From Pontivivens ytuae (GTDB lineage Bacteria > Pseudomonadota > Alphaproteobacteria > Rhodobacterales > Rhodobacteraceae), in contig NZ_CP064942.1 of NCBI RefSeq assembly GCF_015679265.1, forward strand, positions 1,210,001 to 1,274,000: a stretch of 64,000 bases of DNA, read 5' to 3'. The position numbers were made by a program, and so were the translations under genes. Below, in pieces: positions 17,475 to 25,823 of this stretch (the stretch's first letter is position 1; every line of letters starts with the position of its first letter). The notes beneath the pieces were generated by a model. It made no database searches. It was not told the origin of the DNA and saw nothing but the letters and a program-made list of their open reading frames with translations.

Positions 17475-18565
17475 CGCTGGAGGGCATAACGGTCCTCGCC
17501 TTCGAGCAGGCGGTGGCGGCGCCCTATTGCACCTCGCGGCTCGCACAGGACGGGGCGCGGGTCATCAAGATCGAGCGGCCGGAGGGAGATTTCGCCCGCG
17601 GCTACGACCGGGCGGCGGGGTCGGTGTCGTCGTACTTCGCGTGGCTGAATGCGGGGAAGGAGTCGTGCGCGCTGGACCTGCGCGCGCCGGAGGATGCGGC
17701 GCTGGCCCGCGCGATGATGGAGGCGGCGGACGTGGTGGTAGAGAACCTCGCGCCCGGTGCGTTGGAACGGCTGGGCTTTGATCTCGCGGCATGGCGGGCG
17801 GAGAAGGCGGGGCGGGTGTCGTGCTCGATCTCGGGCTACGGGCGTGGGCATTCCTATGAGCAAGCCAAGGCCTATGACCTGCTGGTGCAGGCGGAAAGCG
17901 GGCTCTGCGCCGTAACGGGCTCGGCGGAGGCGCCGGGGCGGGTCGGGTTCTCCGTCGCCGACATCGCCTGCGGGATGCAGGCCTATGCGGGGGTGCTGAA
18001 GGCCCTGTTGCGGCGCGGGATCACCGGCGAGGGCGGGCATGTGGAGGTCTCGCTGTTTTCGGCGCTCGCCGAGTGGATGGCGGTACCGTATCTGCAGACC
18101 CGCGCGGGGGCGGAGCCGCAGCGGGTCGGTGTCGCCCATCCCTCGATCGCGCCTTACGGCGTGTTCCGGACGCAGGACGGCGTGGACCTCGTGCTCGCGG
18201 TGCAGAGCGAGCGGGAATGGCAGGCGCTGGAGCCGCGGCTGCTGGGCGGGACGGATCCACGCTTTGCCTCGAACGTGGAGCGGGTGGCGCATCGGGACGC
18301 GTTGGACGAACTGATTGCCGCGCGGATCGGGGCGATGAGGGCAGCGGAGGCCGAGGCGCTGCTGACCGAGTGCGGCACCGCCCATGCCAGGCTCCGGGAC
18401 GTCGCCTCCGCGCTGGAGCATCCGGCTCTGCGGTGGGAGCAGGTCGTGACCCCGAACGGGCCGTTCGAGTTCCCCGAGCCCGCGACCGGACCGGCGGAGC
18501 GGCGGGATCGTAGAGTGCCCGAGGTGGGCGCGCAGACGGAGGCTTTGCGCGCCGAATTCGGGTGA
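17468..18565 (+). CDS. CaiB/BaiF-type CoA-transferase
   Basis: A class III CoA-transferase of about 365 residues with LEGITVLAFEQAVAAPY at the N-terminus, KIERPEGDFARGYD, the active-site region AYDLLVQAESGL and GVAHPSIAPYGVF. It moves CoA from a donor acyl-CoA to a carboxylic acid. There is no ATG, GTG or TTG at the expected N-terminus: the frame reads ATT CTG ACG CTG GAG GGC across the dehydrogenase stop, so translation probably begins at ATT (17468) or CTG (17471) by coupling. A GTG near 17510 would remove part of the first beta strand. Confidence 0.85.
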   Translation: MLTLEGITVLAFEQAVAAPYCTSRLAQDGARVIKIERPEGDFARGYDRAAGSVSSYFAWLNAGKESCALDLRAPEDAALARAMMEAADVVVENLAPGALERLGFDLAAWRAEKAGRVSCSISGYGRGHSYEQAKAYDLLVQAESGLCAVTGSAEAPGRVGFSVADIACGMQAYAGVLKALLRRGITGEGGHVEVSLFSALAEWMAVPYLQTRAGAEPQRVGVAHPSIAPYGVFRTQDGVDLVLAVQSEREWQALEPRLLGGTDPRFASNVERVAHRDALDELIAARIGAMRAAEAEALLTECGTAHARLRDVASALEHPALRWEQVVTPNGPFEFPEPATGPAERRDRRVPEVGAQTEALRAEFG

Positions 18566-18590
18566 GGCGCCGGTTGCTGCGGTCGGATCT

Positions 18591-18611
18591 GCGTATTTGG
18601 GGAAAGACGAA
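18591..18611 (+). repeat. Short 3'-end repeat element, copy 1
   Basis: GCGTATTTGGGGAAAGACGA begins 26 bases after the CoA-transferase stop and matches elements at 23826-23847 and, on the minus strand, at 34219-34240. All lie 15-45 bases past a stop codon, in the direction of transcription of that gene. The rest of the gap 18566-18727 shows no gene. Confidence 0.55.
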
Positions 18612-18727
18612 AGCGCATTCGTGCGTCATCCGCATGGATGCGATGCATGCGGCGGCCTGTTTCGGGTTTGGCGCAGGGATCAGGATGCGGGCACGGGCAG
18701 CGACGCCCGCGACCGGAGACCTGAGCC

Positions 18728-19369
18728 ATGAACCACCTGATCCGCCCCGCCCTCCTGATGACGCTCGCCGCCAGTGCTGCCGTGGCCGAGCCGAAGGAGT
18801 TCACCCTCGACCTCGGCCACGCCTATGTGGGGTGGGAGATCGACCATCTGGGCTACTCCCGCACCGTCGGCGAGTTCCGCAGCTATGACGGCACGTTCCT
18901 GATCGACGAGGGGACGCCGGAGAACTCGCGGATCAGCTTCACGATCGATGCCGCCTCGATCGACTCCAACCACGCGGAGCGGGATGCGCATCTGCGCAAT
19001 GCCGACTTCCTCGACGTTGAAAGCCATTCCAAGATCACGTTCGAGAGCACGTCGGTCCGGATGCTGACCCCGACCACGGGCATCCTGCATGGCGATCTGA
19101 CCATGCTCGGCGTCACCAATCCGATCGAGATCCCGTTCGAGATGGTCAAGGACGCCCCGTATGTGGACTACGTTCCAAACTATGACGAAGTGCGGACTGT
19201 CGGCTTCGAGGCCGAGGCGGAGATCTTCCGCCTCGACTACGGAATGGACTTCGTGGGCTTTGTCGGTGCGCCGGTGGGGCTTGTGGTGACGGCGGACCTG
19301 CATTTCGACCTTGTCGATTGCGAAGGAATGCCGGAGACGAATATCCCGTGTAACTGGGGCCGCGAGTAA
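18728..19369 (+). CDS. YceI-family periplasmic protein
   Basis: The 213-residue protein has a signal peptide (cleavage near AAVAEP) followed by a YceI lipocalin-like barrel. Recognisable parts are FTLDLGHAYVGWEIDHLGYS, the N-terminal strand pair, and the ADFLDVESHSKITFES segment. YceI proteins bind polyisoprenoids or similar amphiphiles in the periplasm. A second, more divergent YceI gene follows 63 bases later, so the two probably form a pair. Confidence 0.9.
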   Translation: MNHLIRPALLMTLAASAAVAEPKEFTLDLGHAYVGWEIDHLGYSRTVGEFRSYDGTFLIDEGTPENSRISFTIDAASIDSNHAERDAHLRNADFLDVESHSKITFESTSVRMLTPTTGILHGDLTMLGVTNPIEIPFEMVKDAPYVDYVPNYDEVRTVGFEAEAEIFRLDYGMDFVGFVGAPVGLVVTADLHFDLVDCEGMPETNIPCNWGRE

Positions 19370-19383
19370 CCCGCACCGTGGCG

Positions 19384-19403
19384 AGACCGGCGCCCGCCGG
19401 TCT
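19384..19403. repeat. Hairpin between the two yceI genes
   Basis: Perfect inverted repeat AGACCGGCG - CC - CGCCGGTCT between the YceI genes. It lacks a U-run and so is more likely a processing or stability element than a terminator. Confidence 0.5.
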
Positions 19404-19432
19404 TGCGCCCGTTTCAAGCCTGGAGCCTGCCG

Positions 19433-19963
19433 ATGCGCCTTGCCGTCCTTTTTGCCCTCGCCCTGCCCTCCGTGGCGCAGGCGTGGACCATCGATCATGG
19501 CCGCAGCAGCCTCGGCTTCGAGGTGTCGGTGAACGGGCAGCCGCTGACCGGCGGGTTCGAGACGTGGAGCGGGGAGATCGCCTTCGATCCCGCAGCACCC
19601 GGCGAGGGATCGGTTGTGATCGTGATCGACATGGGCTCGGTAACGTCCTCGATGGCGCAGGCGGCGCAGACGCTGCCGGCGGCGGAGTGGTTCGACGTGC
19701 CGGGCTTTCCTGAGGCGCGGTTCGAGGGGGCGGGCTTCATCCTCGGCGACGATGACAGCTTCATGCTGCCCGGGACGCTGACGCTGAAGGGCGTGGCGGT
19801 GCCGCTGGAGCTGTCGGGCACGCTGGTGGTCGAGGGCGACACGGCGATGGCGGAGATGACCGCGCCGCTCGACCGGCGGGCGCATGGCGTGGGTGGCGGC
19901 GCGGGGGATGCGACGGCCGGGGGCGAGGTGACGGTGACGGCGCGGGTGGTGGCGACGCGCTAA
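19433..19963 (+). CDS. YceI-family periplasmic protein, second copy
   Basis: The 176-residue protein has a short signal peptide ending in SVAQA and a shortened YceI barrel (WTIDHGRSSLGFEV, then LPAAEWFDVPGFPEARFEG). The ATG at 19433 has GGAG eight bases upstream. It is smaller than the first copy and its C-terminus is glycine-rich. Its TAA overlaps the stop of the opposing histidine kinase gene by four bases. Confidence 0.87.
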   Translation: MRLAVLFALALPSVAQAWTIDHGRSSLGFEVSVNGQPLTGGFETWSGEIAFDPAAPGEGSVVIVIDMGSVTSSMAQAAQTLPAAEWFDVPGFPEARFEGAGFILGDDDSFMLPGTLTLKGVAVPLELSGTLVVEGDTAMAEMTAPLDRRAHGVGGGAGDATAGGEVTVTARVVATR

Positions 19964-22461
19964 CGCGCCTCGAGCGCCGCGCGGGTCCGCTCCCAGATCG
20001 GTTGCAGCGCCGGCAGGGCCGCGGCAAAGGCATCGCTGCGGCCGTCGCGCGCCAGCGTCTCGAGCCGGGCGAGGTGGTCGCCGAGATGCGCGGCGCCGAA
20101 GACCCCGGCGGAGCCTGCGAGGCGGTGGAGCGCCGCGGCCGCCTTTTCCAGATCCTCCGGCACGGCGGCGACGGTCGCGTCGCCTTCGGCGAGGAAGCTG
20201 TCGATCAGGCGGGCGACATGAGCGTCGCCGAGCTGGTCGGCGAGGTCGATCACGACGTCCTCCCGAATGAGGGGCGGCCCGGCCGCCGCCTCCGCCGCGT
20301 GGGTGCCGCCGAGGATGCGGGCGAGGCCCTGGCGAGAGATCGGCTTGATCAGCGTGTCATCGAGCCCCGCCGCGCGGAAGCGTTTGATATCGGCGGGCAG
20401 CGCGTGGGCGGTGAGCGCCACGATGCGGGCATTGCGCGAGGCGCCATCGCCCTCCCGGATCGCCTTTGTCGCCTGCACGCCGTCCATGGTGGGCATCGAG
20501 ATGTCCATCAGGATAAGGTCGTAGGCGCAGCGCTCGGCGGCTGCGACGCCCTGCGCGCCGTCCTCCGCCTCGTCCACCCGGTGGCCGAATCGTTCGAGCA
20601 TGGCGCGGGCGACCGTGCGGTTGATGGCGTTGTCCTCCACGATCAGCACGTCGCAGACCTCGGGCTCTGGCAGCGCGTCCTCCCCCTCGACGGCGGTGTC
20701 GGCGGTCGTAGCGGGCAGCGGCAGGCGGACCCAGAAGAGGCTGCCCTCGCCCGCCTCACTCTCCACCCCGATCGTGCCGCCCATGGCGGCGACCGTGCGG
20801 CGCGTGATGCCGAGGCCGAGGCCGGTGCCGCCCGTCCGGCGGCTATAGGACGTGTCGAGGGTCACGAAATCCTCGAAGATGCGCTCCAGGTCATGCTCCG
20901 GAATGCCGATGCCGGTGTCGGTGACGCGGAACTCCAGCTCTCCAGTCGCGGGGACGTGGTCGACCTCCACCGCGATCTCGCCGTTGCGGGTGAACTTGAT
21001 GGCGTTGCCCACAAGGTTCAGGAGCACCTGCTGCAGCCGCATCGCGTCGCCTTGGACGTTCGCAATGCCGTCATGCACCGGGGCGAGCGTGAGCTGGTTG
21101 CCCGCCGCCTCCGCCGCCGCGCGCTGACCGTCGACGAGGTCCTGCAGGAGCTTCGGCAGGTGGAAGGGCGCGATGGCAAGCCGCGTCATCCCCGAATCGA
21201 GGCGGGAGATGTCGAGGACGTCGTTGACGTGGTGCAGCAGAAGCTCGCCGGACGTGCCCATGATGCGCAGGTAGTTGCGCTGCGCTGCGTCAAGGGCGGT
21301 GCCGTCCAGCAGCTCCATGGTGCCAAGGAGGCCGTTGAGCGGCGTGCGCATCTCGTGGCTCATGACGGCGAGGAGGTCCGCCTTCGCCTTCTCCCCCGCG
21401 AGCGCGTCGTCGCGGGCGCGCATCAGCTCCTGCTCGGCCGCCACACGGGCGGAGATGTCGCGGATGAAGGAGACGAAGATCTCGCCCACCTCGCTTTGCG
21501 CCGTGGAGATCGAGAGCTCGACAGGAAAGACCTCGCCCGACTTGCGCATGGCCTCGAGCTGGACACGGCCCGCGCCGATCACCTTGCGCTCGCCGGTGTC
21601 GAGGTAGCGCTTCATGCCCGCGTCGTGGGCGGCGCGCATGTGGTCGGGGACGATGAGTTCGGCCATGGGGCGGCCGATGGCCTCCTCCCGCGGGTAGCCG
21701 AAGATCGTCTCGGCCGCGCCGTTGAAATCGAGGATCAGGCCTTGGCGGTTGACCACCAGAACGCCGTCGAGGGAGGTGGAGATCACGGCCGAGAGGCGCG
21801 AGGAGGTCATGCGCGTCCGCGTCACGGCGCGCTGGCTGCGCCGGATCAGGGCGAGGAGCGTGACGACCAGCCCCAGAAGGGCGAGCATCAGCGCGAAGGC
21901 GACGAAGGCGACCTGCTGGAGCGTCGCACCCACCGCTGCGCGGCGGCTGTCGGCCTCCAGCGAGAAGCGGGCGATGCCGCGGATGCCGAGCGTTCTGAGG
22001 TCCGGCCGGAGTGCCGCCAGATCCCGGTCGAGCGTCGGCAGGGCCGCGGCGAGGCGCGCATCGTCGCCGTCGATCTCCGGCACGTAGAGCTGCAGGAACG
22101 CCCAGGCGTCGTCGATGACGGCCTGGAAATCCTCCTCCTGCCGCAGGGGGGCGTAGAGGGCGCTGTCGCGCAGGGTCGAGACGCGGCTGTAGAAGATGTC
22201 GAAGCGGCGGCGAACCTGGGCGAGTTCCCCCGGCCCCGGATCGGTGCGGGCGCGCAGGACGGCGTTTTCGAGGGCGAAGAACTCCACCTCGACCTGCGAC
22301 AGGGCGTATTCGAGATTGTCCGAATTGGCCGTCGCGAGGTCGTCGATCTGCCGCGAGACGTCATTGGCCAGCCACACGATTCCGCCCGACAACAGGGCGA
22401 TGATCGCGGCGATGAGGCCGTAGCGCAGGGCGCGGCGTCTGGAACGGGAGGTTTGGCTCAA
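19960..22461 (-). CDS. Hybrid sensor histidine kinase with REC and HPt domains
   Basis: An 833-residue BarA/TorS-like kinase. Order: membrane helix (15-32), periplasmic helical sensor (about 33-180), second helix (185-207), PAS domain with VVNRQGLILDFNG, HisKA with phospho-acceptor histidine in VMSHEMRTPLNG, HATPase with NLVGNAIKF and GTGLGLGI, a receiver with aspartate in LILMDISMPTMDG, and an HPt domain with histidine in ALHRLAGSAGVFG. The full phosphorelay would end on a separate response regulator, most simply the one at 23170-23784. The start is a TTG at 22461 with GGAG 11 bases upstream. It shares a transcript with the secreted protein upstream. Confidence 0.92.
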   Translation of the reverse strand: MSQTSRSRRRALRYGLIAAIIALLSGGIVWLANDVSRQIDDLATANSDNLEYALSQVEVEFFALENAVLRARTDPGPGELAQVRRRFDIFYSRVSTLRDSALYAPLRQEEDFQAVIDDAWAFLQLYVPEIDGDDARLAAALPTLDRDLAALRPDLRTLGIRGIARFSLEADSRRAAVGATLQQVAFVAFALMLALLGLVVTLLALIRRSQRAVTRTRMTSSRLSAVISTSLDGVLVVNRQGLILDFNGAAETIFGYPREEAIGRPMAELIVPDHMRAAHDAGMKRYLDTGERKVIGAGRVQLEAMRKSGEVFPVELSISTAQSEVGEIFVSFIRDISARVAAEQELMRARDDALAGEKAKADLLAVMSHEMRTPLNGLLGTMELLDGTALDAAQRNYLRIMGTSGELLLHHVNDVLDISRLDSGMTRLAIAPFHLPKLLQDLVDGQRAAAEAAGNQLTLAPVHDGIANVQGDAMRLQQVLLNLVGNAIKFTRNGEIAVEVDHVPATGELEFRVTDTGIGIPEHDLERIFEDFVTLDTSYSRRTGGTGLGLGITRRTVAAMGGTIGVESEAGEGSLFWVRLPLPATTADTAVEGEDALPEPEVCDVLIVEDNAINRTVARAMLERFGHRVDEAEDGAQGVAAAERCAYDLILMDISMPTMDGVQATKAIREGDGASRNARIVALTAHALPADIKRFRAAGLDDTLIKPISRQGLARILGGTHAAEAAAGPPLIREDVVIDLADQLGDAHVARLIDSFLAEGDATVAAVPEDLEKAAAALHRLAGSAGVFGAAHLGDHLARLETLARDGRSDAFAAALPALQPIWERTRAALEAR

Positions 22462-22498
22462 TTAGGTCAGGCTCCGGGCGGGGTCGCCCGAACCTAAT
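22461..22498 (-). promoter_or_regulatory. Hairpin spanning the stop-to-start junction before the kinase gene
   Basis: Outer arms ATTAGGT (22461-22467) and ACCTAAT (22492-22498) and inner arms CGGGC/GCCCG form a hairpin. It includes the TAG of the upstream gene and the first base of the TTG start of the kinase, and its 3' arm covers the GGAG. It could hold kinase translation low. Confidence 0.5.
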
Positions 22499-23000
22499 CC
22501 TCCACGACGATCCGGTCGAGTTGCCAGATGCTGCGCGAGTAGATCACCTCGCTCTGGTAATCCTCATCCGAGTCATACGGATAGACGACCCAGAGCGGCC
22601 CTTTGTCGCGCACGGACATCGGCGCGCCGTTGAGCGAATAGGCCACGATCGGCCCGCCCTCGACGGCGTCGCTCACCGGAATCTCGACCGAATAGTCGTT
22701 GATCGCGGTGGCGGTCAGCGTGCCCTCTTCGACCCCCAATGCCGACAACAGGTCCCCGAGTTCGACACCCATGAAGACCTGGCCCCCCATGGTCCAAATG
22801 GTTTCTGTCTCGAACTCTGTCGACGGCATCCCCTCCAGCATCTGGAGGTCGAAAAGGGCGGCGCCATCGGTGTTGGTCTTCTCGATGGCGCCGGTCACGG
22901 TCAGCAGCACCTCGCCTGTGGGAGTCTGGAGGGGTTCCTCCGCGAAGGCAGGCGCCGCCAGCACGCAGACCGCCAGCAAGTGGTGGGGTACTTTGAACAT
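22494..23000 (-). CDS. Secreted molybdopterin-oxidoreductase-fold protein, probable sensor partner
   Basis: The 168-residue protein has a signal peptide ending in APAFA and then the sulfite-oxidase-type molybdopterin-binding fold (LLTVTGAIEKTN, GVELGDLLSALGV, YSVEIPVSDA, DKGPLWVVYPYD). The mature part has no cysteine at all, so it lacks the thiolate that binds molybdenum in the enzyme family and is unlikely to be a catalytic molybdoenzyme. It lies 32 bases before the hybrid kinase on the same transcript, so a role as periplasmic ligand-binding partner of that kinase is plausible but inferred. Confidence 0.8.
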   Translation of the reverse strand: MFKVPHHLLAVCVLAAPAFAEEPLQTPTGEVLLTVTGAIEKTNTDGAALFDLQMLEGMPSTEFETETIWTMGGQVFMGVELGDLLSALGVEEGTLTATAINDYSVEIPVSDAVEGGPIVAYSLNGAPMSVRDKGPLWVVYPYDSDEDYQSEVIYSRSIWQLDRIVVED

Positions 23001-23079
23001 GACGGCCTCGTTGCGGTTGTGACTGGCGCCGTTGTCACACGTCCTGCGGTCTGCGTCATCTGAGCATGAGGCTACCGCA

Positions 23080-23095
23080 CTATCCTTTCGTATAG
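23080..23095. promoter_or_regulatory. Palindromic operator, copy 1 (response regulator / kinase divergent promoter)
   Basis: CTATCC-TTTC-GTATAG, one mismatch from the perfect inverted repeat. It sits in the 169-base divergent region, 74 bases before the response regulator ATG and 79 bases before the oxidoreductase-kinase unit. The same 16-base box precedes the three transcription units of the polymer locus (27311, 27907, 31005), which suggests autoregulation by the LuxR-type regulator. Confidence 0.7.
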
Positions 23096-23169
23096 GTTTT
23101 GTGTCAGAACAGGCGACAGCCCTCCGTTCGTGGGGAACAAGATGGGGGTGCGAGCCATTCGGAGTGCCT

Positions 23170-23784
23170 ATGCGTGTGCTGATTGCCGACGATCACGACC
23201 TGGTCCGCGACACCATCGCGGCCTTTCTCGGACAGAGCGAGGAGGTCGAGACGGCGACGGCAACCTCCCTGCCCCAGGTGCTGGAGAAGGTGGGCGCCGA
23301 CGGGCCGTTCGACCTGGTGCTCCTCGACTGGGACATGCCCGGCATGGGCGGGCTCGACGGGCTGCGGCAGACCATCGATGCCAACGGCGAGAAGACGGTA
23401 GCGATCCTGTCGGGCACGGCCCCGCGCAAGGTGGCACAGGACGCGGTGGAGGCCGGCGCTATCGGCTTTCTGCCGAAGACCATGGGAGCGACCTCGCTGA
23501 TGAACGCCGTGCGCTTCATGGCGATGGGCGAGGTCTTCATCCCGGCTGCGCTGATGGCCGAGGAGCCCGAGGGGCCCGAGCATCCGCTCGCCAAGACGCT
23601 GAGCGCGCGGGAGCTGCAGGTGCTGGAGGGGCTGTGCCGCGGCGAGTCGAACAAGGAGATCGCCCGGACGCTCGACCTGCAGGAAGTGACGATCAAACTG
23701 CACGTGAAGACGCTGTGCCGGAAGCTGGAGGCGAAGAACCGCACCCAGGCCGCGATGATCGCGAAGGAGGCGGGGCTTTTCTGA
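23170..23784 (+). CDS. NarL/LuxR-type response regulator
   Basis: A 204-residue two-component regulator. Receiver domain 1-120 with the acidic pocket in IADDHD, phospho-acceptor aspartate in LVLLDWDMPGM and lysine in FLPKTMG; C-terminal LuxR helix-turn-helix (about 140-204) with LSARELQVLEGLCRGESNKE and LQEVTIKLHVKTL. The ATG at 23170 has GGAG five bases upstream. Being divergent from the hybrid kinase, it is the likely phosphorelay end point. A palindromic box lies in its own promoter and in front of the polymer genes. Confidence 0.93.
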   Translation: MRVLIADDHDLVRDTIAAFLGQSEEVETATATSLPQVLEKVGADGPFDLVLLDWDMPGMGGLDGLRQTIDANGEKTVAILSGTAPRKVAQDAVEAGAIGFLPKTMGATSLMNAVRFMAMGEVFIPAALMAEEPEGPEHPLAKTLSARELQVLEGLCRGESNKEIARTLDLQEVTIKLHVKTLCRKLEAKNRTQAAMIAKEAGLF

Positions 23785-23825
23785 AGCCACCGCGCGCGGA
23801 TTGCGCGGTCGGATGCCTCCGGCGG

Positions 23826-23847
23826 GCGTATTTCGACAAAGAAGAAG
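23826..23847 (+). repeat. Short 3'-end repeat element, copy 2
   Basis: GCGTATTTCGACAAAGAAGA starts 41 bases after the response-regulator stop and is preceded by GCGGTCGGAT, also present just before copy 1 at 18591. It matches the minus-strand copy at 34219-34240 almost perfectly. Confidence 0.6.
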
Positions 23848-23876
23848 GGGCGCGTTTGCGCTCCGGGGCCGGGGAT

Positions 23877-23906
23877 GGCCCCGCCGCGTGGGCAGGCGGC
23901 GGGGCC
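23877..23906. terminator. Strong hairpin between convergent regulator and RTX genes
   Basis: GGCCCCGCCGC (23877-23887) and GCGGCGGGGCC (23896-23906) form a perfect 11-base-pair stem with an eight-base loop in the gap 23785-23979. There is no clear U-run on either side. Position between convergent genes fits a bidirectional transcription stop. The rest of the gap is GC-rich and holds no gene. Confidence 0.55.
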
Positions 23907-23979
23907 TTGCGCAGGCGGGCCGTGGGGCGGACACCTGCGCCATCGTCCGCGCCACCCCCCGGCGCGCGGACGGATCGGC

Positions 23980-25794
23980 TTACGCGAAGAGGATGGAGTC
24001 GAAGACCTCCGCGTAGAGCGCCTCGCCGATGTCGCGGTGATCCTCGATGACCAGCGTGCATTCGCCGAGGTCGAGGCCGAGATCGCCGTTGCCGTCGAAG
24101 GACGCGTTGAGGGCCATCCAGTCCGCGCCGCTCTCATCGACCAGAAGCGACAGCGCGCGGAAGTCGAGGATGTCCTGCTCGACACCGTCATGGCGGAAGT
24201 CGGCGATGCGGTCGGTGGCGCCATCCAGATCCTCGGACCGGAACACGAAGCGGTCGCTGTCCGCCCCGCCGAAGGCGATGTCGTCGCCTGCGCCGAGATA
24301 GACCCGATCCGACCCCGCCCCGCCGTTCAGGAGGTCGTCGCCGGAGCCGCCGTTGAGGTGGTCCTTGCCCTCGCCGCCCGACAGGGTGTCGTTGCCCGAG
24401 CCCCCCTTCAGCCGGTCGGAACCGCCGTCGCCGAGCAGGACGTCGTTGCCCTTCGCCCCATCGAGCACGTCGGAGCCGGAGCCGCCCGCGAGCTGGTCAT
24501 CGCCGGTGCCGCCGCGCAGGGCGTCGTTGCCCTCGCCGCCCGACAGCACGTCGTCGCCCGAGCCGCCGTCGAGCTGGTCGTTGCCGCTCTCGCCCGACAG
24601 GGCGTCGGCGCCGCTGGAGCCCTTCAGCACATCGTCGCCCGAGCCGCCGAAGATGAAGTCGTCGCCGGAATTGCCGTCGAGGATGTCGTTGCCCGAGCCG
24701 CCGCGCAGCTCGTCATCGCCCTTGCCCCCGGACAGGGTGTCGTTGCCTGCATCGCCCGACAGCGTGTCGTCGCCGGAGTTGCCCTTGACGAGGTCGTCGC
24801 CATCGCCGCCCGACAGATCGTCGTGGCCGGCCATGCCGTAGACCTTGTCGTTGCCGGTGCCGCCGTCGAGCTCGTCGTTCTCGGACTTCAGCCGATTGCC
24901 GTCGGCGTCGTAGCGACCGCCGTCCTCACCGTAGACCCAGTCGCGGCCGCCTTCGCCATAGGCGAGGTTCGGATCCAAGACGCGGGCATTGGACTGGCCG
25001 ACATCGAAGGAGAGGACGACGTCATCATAGTCCTTGTCCCCGCCGCGCCACAGATCCTCGAAGCCGAGGATCACGGTGCCCGTCTCCGCCTCGATCCGAC
25101 CCACGGTGTGCGGATAGCTGTCGGGGTTGAGGCCGTAGCCGTTGGACGGATCCGCCGCCGAGTGGAAGAGCGACGTGCCGTATTGCGTGCGCACCGCGGT
25201 CTCCGAGCCGTCCTCGGCGACGCGGAACAGCGTCGTCTGGCCCGTGGTCTCCAGCGTCGCGGGGTTGCCCGCCGCGTCGCGGATCACGTAGGCACCGGTC
25301 TCCAGCGCGCTGCCGTTGTGACCGTAGGCGTTGGAAGCGACGAAGAAGCCGACGCGATCCCCGGCGTTGAGCTCCACGTCCACATGGCTCTCGCCCCGGA
25401 TCAGGCTGCCGCCGGAATAGAGGGCGGAGGCGTTGGCGAAGAGGATCTCGACGCCGGTGATCGTGCCGGTCTCGTCCACGCGGTACATGCCGAGCGTGTT
25501 GCGGAAGCCCGCACCCTCGTTGAGGAAGGTCACGCGGCCCGTGTAGTCCTCCGCGATGGTGAGGGGGCCGTTCGCCGCATAGCTCGGACCGCCGCCGCCA
25601 TAGAGCACGTCGTCGCCGCGCCCGCCTGCGATGTAGTCGTCGCCCGAGCCGCCATAGGCGATGTCGGAGCCCGAGCTGGCGTAGATCGTGTCGTCGCCGC
25701 CCCGGCCGGAGGCGATCTCCGACCGGTGGGTGCCGTAAAGGGCGTCGTCCCGCGACGTCCCGAACAGCGGGGTGATGAGGGGTGTGATGGTCAT
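23980..25794 (-). CDS. RTX calcium-binding protein with central DUF4114 domain
   Basis: A 604-residue acidic protein without an N-terminal signal peptide. A short RTX block (about residues 25-75, repeats of the type GGSGDDYIAG) is followed by a DUF4114 domain ending in GFEDLWRGGDKDYDDVV (about 245-265). A long RTX array of nonapeptides GGxGxDxLx runs from about 310 to 510, and a C-terminal cap contains DRFVFRSEDLDG. This is the build of proteins secreted by type I export and folded by calcium outside the cell. It is 29 bases after algD and so cotranscribed. No epimerase or lyase domain is visible. A structural or anchoring role in the polymer matrix is an inference. No type I exporter genes lie nearby. 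Confidence 0.88.
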   Translation of the reverse strand: MTITPLITPLFGTSRDDALYGTHRSEIASGRGGDDTIYASSGSDIAYGGSGDDYIAGGRGDDVLYGGGGPSYAANGPLTIAEDYTGRVTFLNEGAGFRNTLGMYRVDETGTITGVEILFANASALYSGGSLIRGESHVDVELNAGDRVGFFVASNAYGHNGSALETGAYVIRDAAGNPATLETTGQTTLFRVAEDGSETAVRTQYGTSLFHSAADPSNGYGLNPDSYPHTVGRIEAETGTVILGFEDLWRGGDKDYDDVVLSFDVGQSNARVLDPNLAYGEGGRDWVYGEDGGRYDADGNRLKSENDELDGGTGNDKVYGMAGHDDLSGGDGDDLVKGNSGDDTLSGDAGNDTLSGGKGDDELRGGSGNDILDGNSGDDFIFGGSGDDVLKGSSGADALSGESGNDQLDGGSGDDVLSGGEGNDALRGGTGDDQLAGGSGSDVLDGAKGNDVLLGDGGSDRLKGGSGNDTLSGGEGKDHLNGGSGDDLLNGGAGSDRVYLGAGDDIAFGGADSDRFVFRSEDLDGATDRIADFRHDGVEQDILDFRALSLLVDESGADWMALNASFDGNGDLGLDLGECTLVIEDHRDIGEALYAEVFDSILFA

Positions 25795-25823
25795 TTCTGG
25801 TTTCCTTTTCTGGGTTTACCCCG

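Noticed and set aside
24290..25000. Regularly spaced short DNA repeats that look like a repeat array
   Set aside because: They are the codons of RTX nonapeptides (GGxGxDxLx) in an open frame, not a CRISPR; spacing is 27 bases without unique spacers.
23980..25794. Mannuronan C5-epimerase, because of RTX repeats beside algD
   Set aside because: No parallel beta-helix epimerase domain is present; the non-RTX part is a DUF4114 domain.
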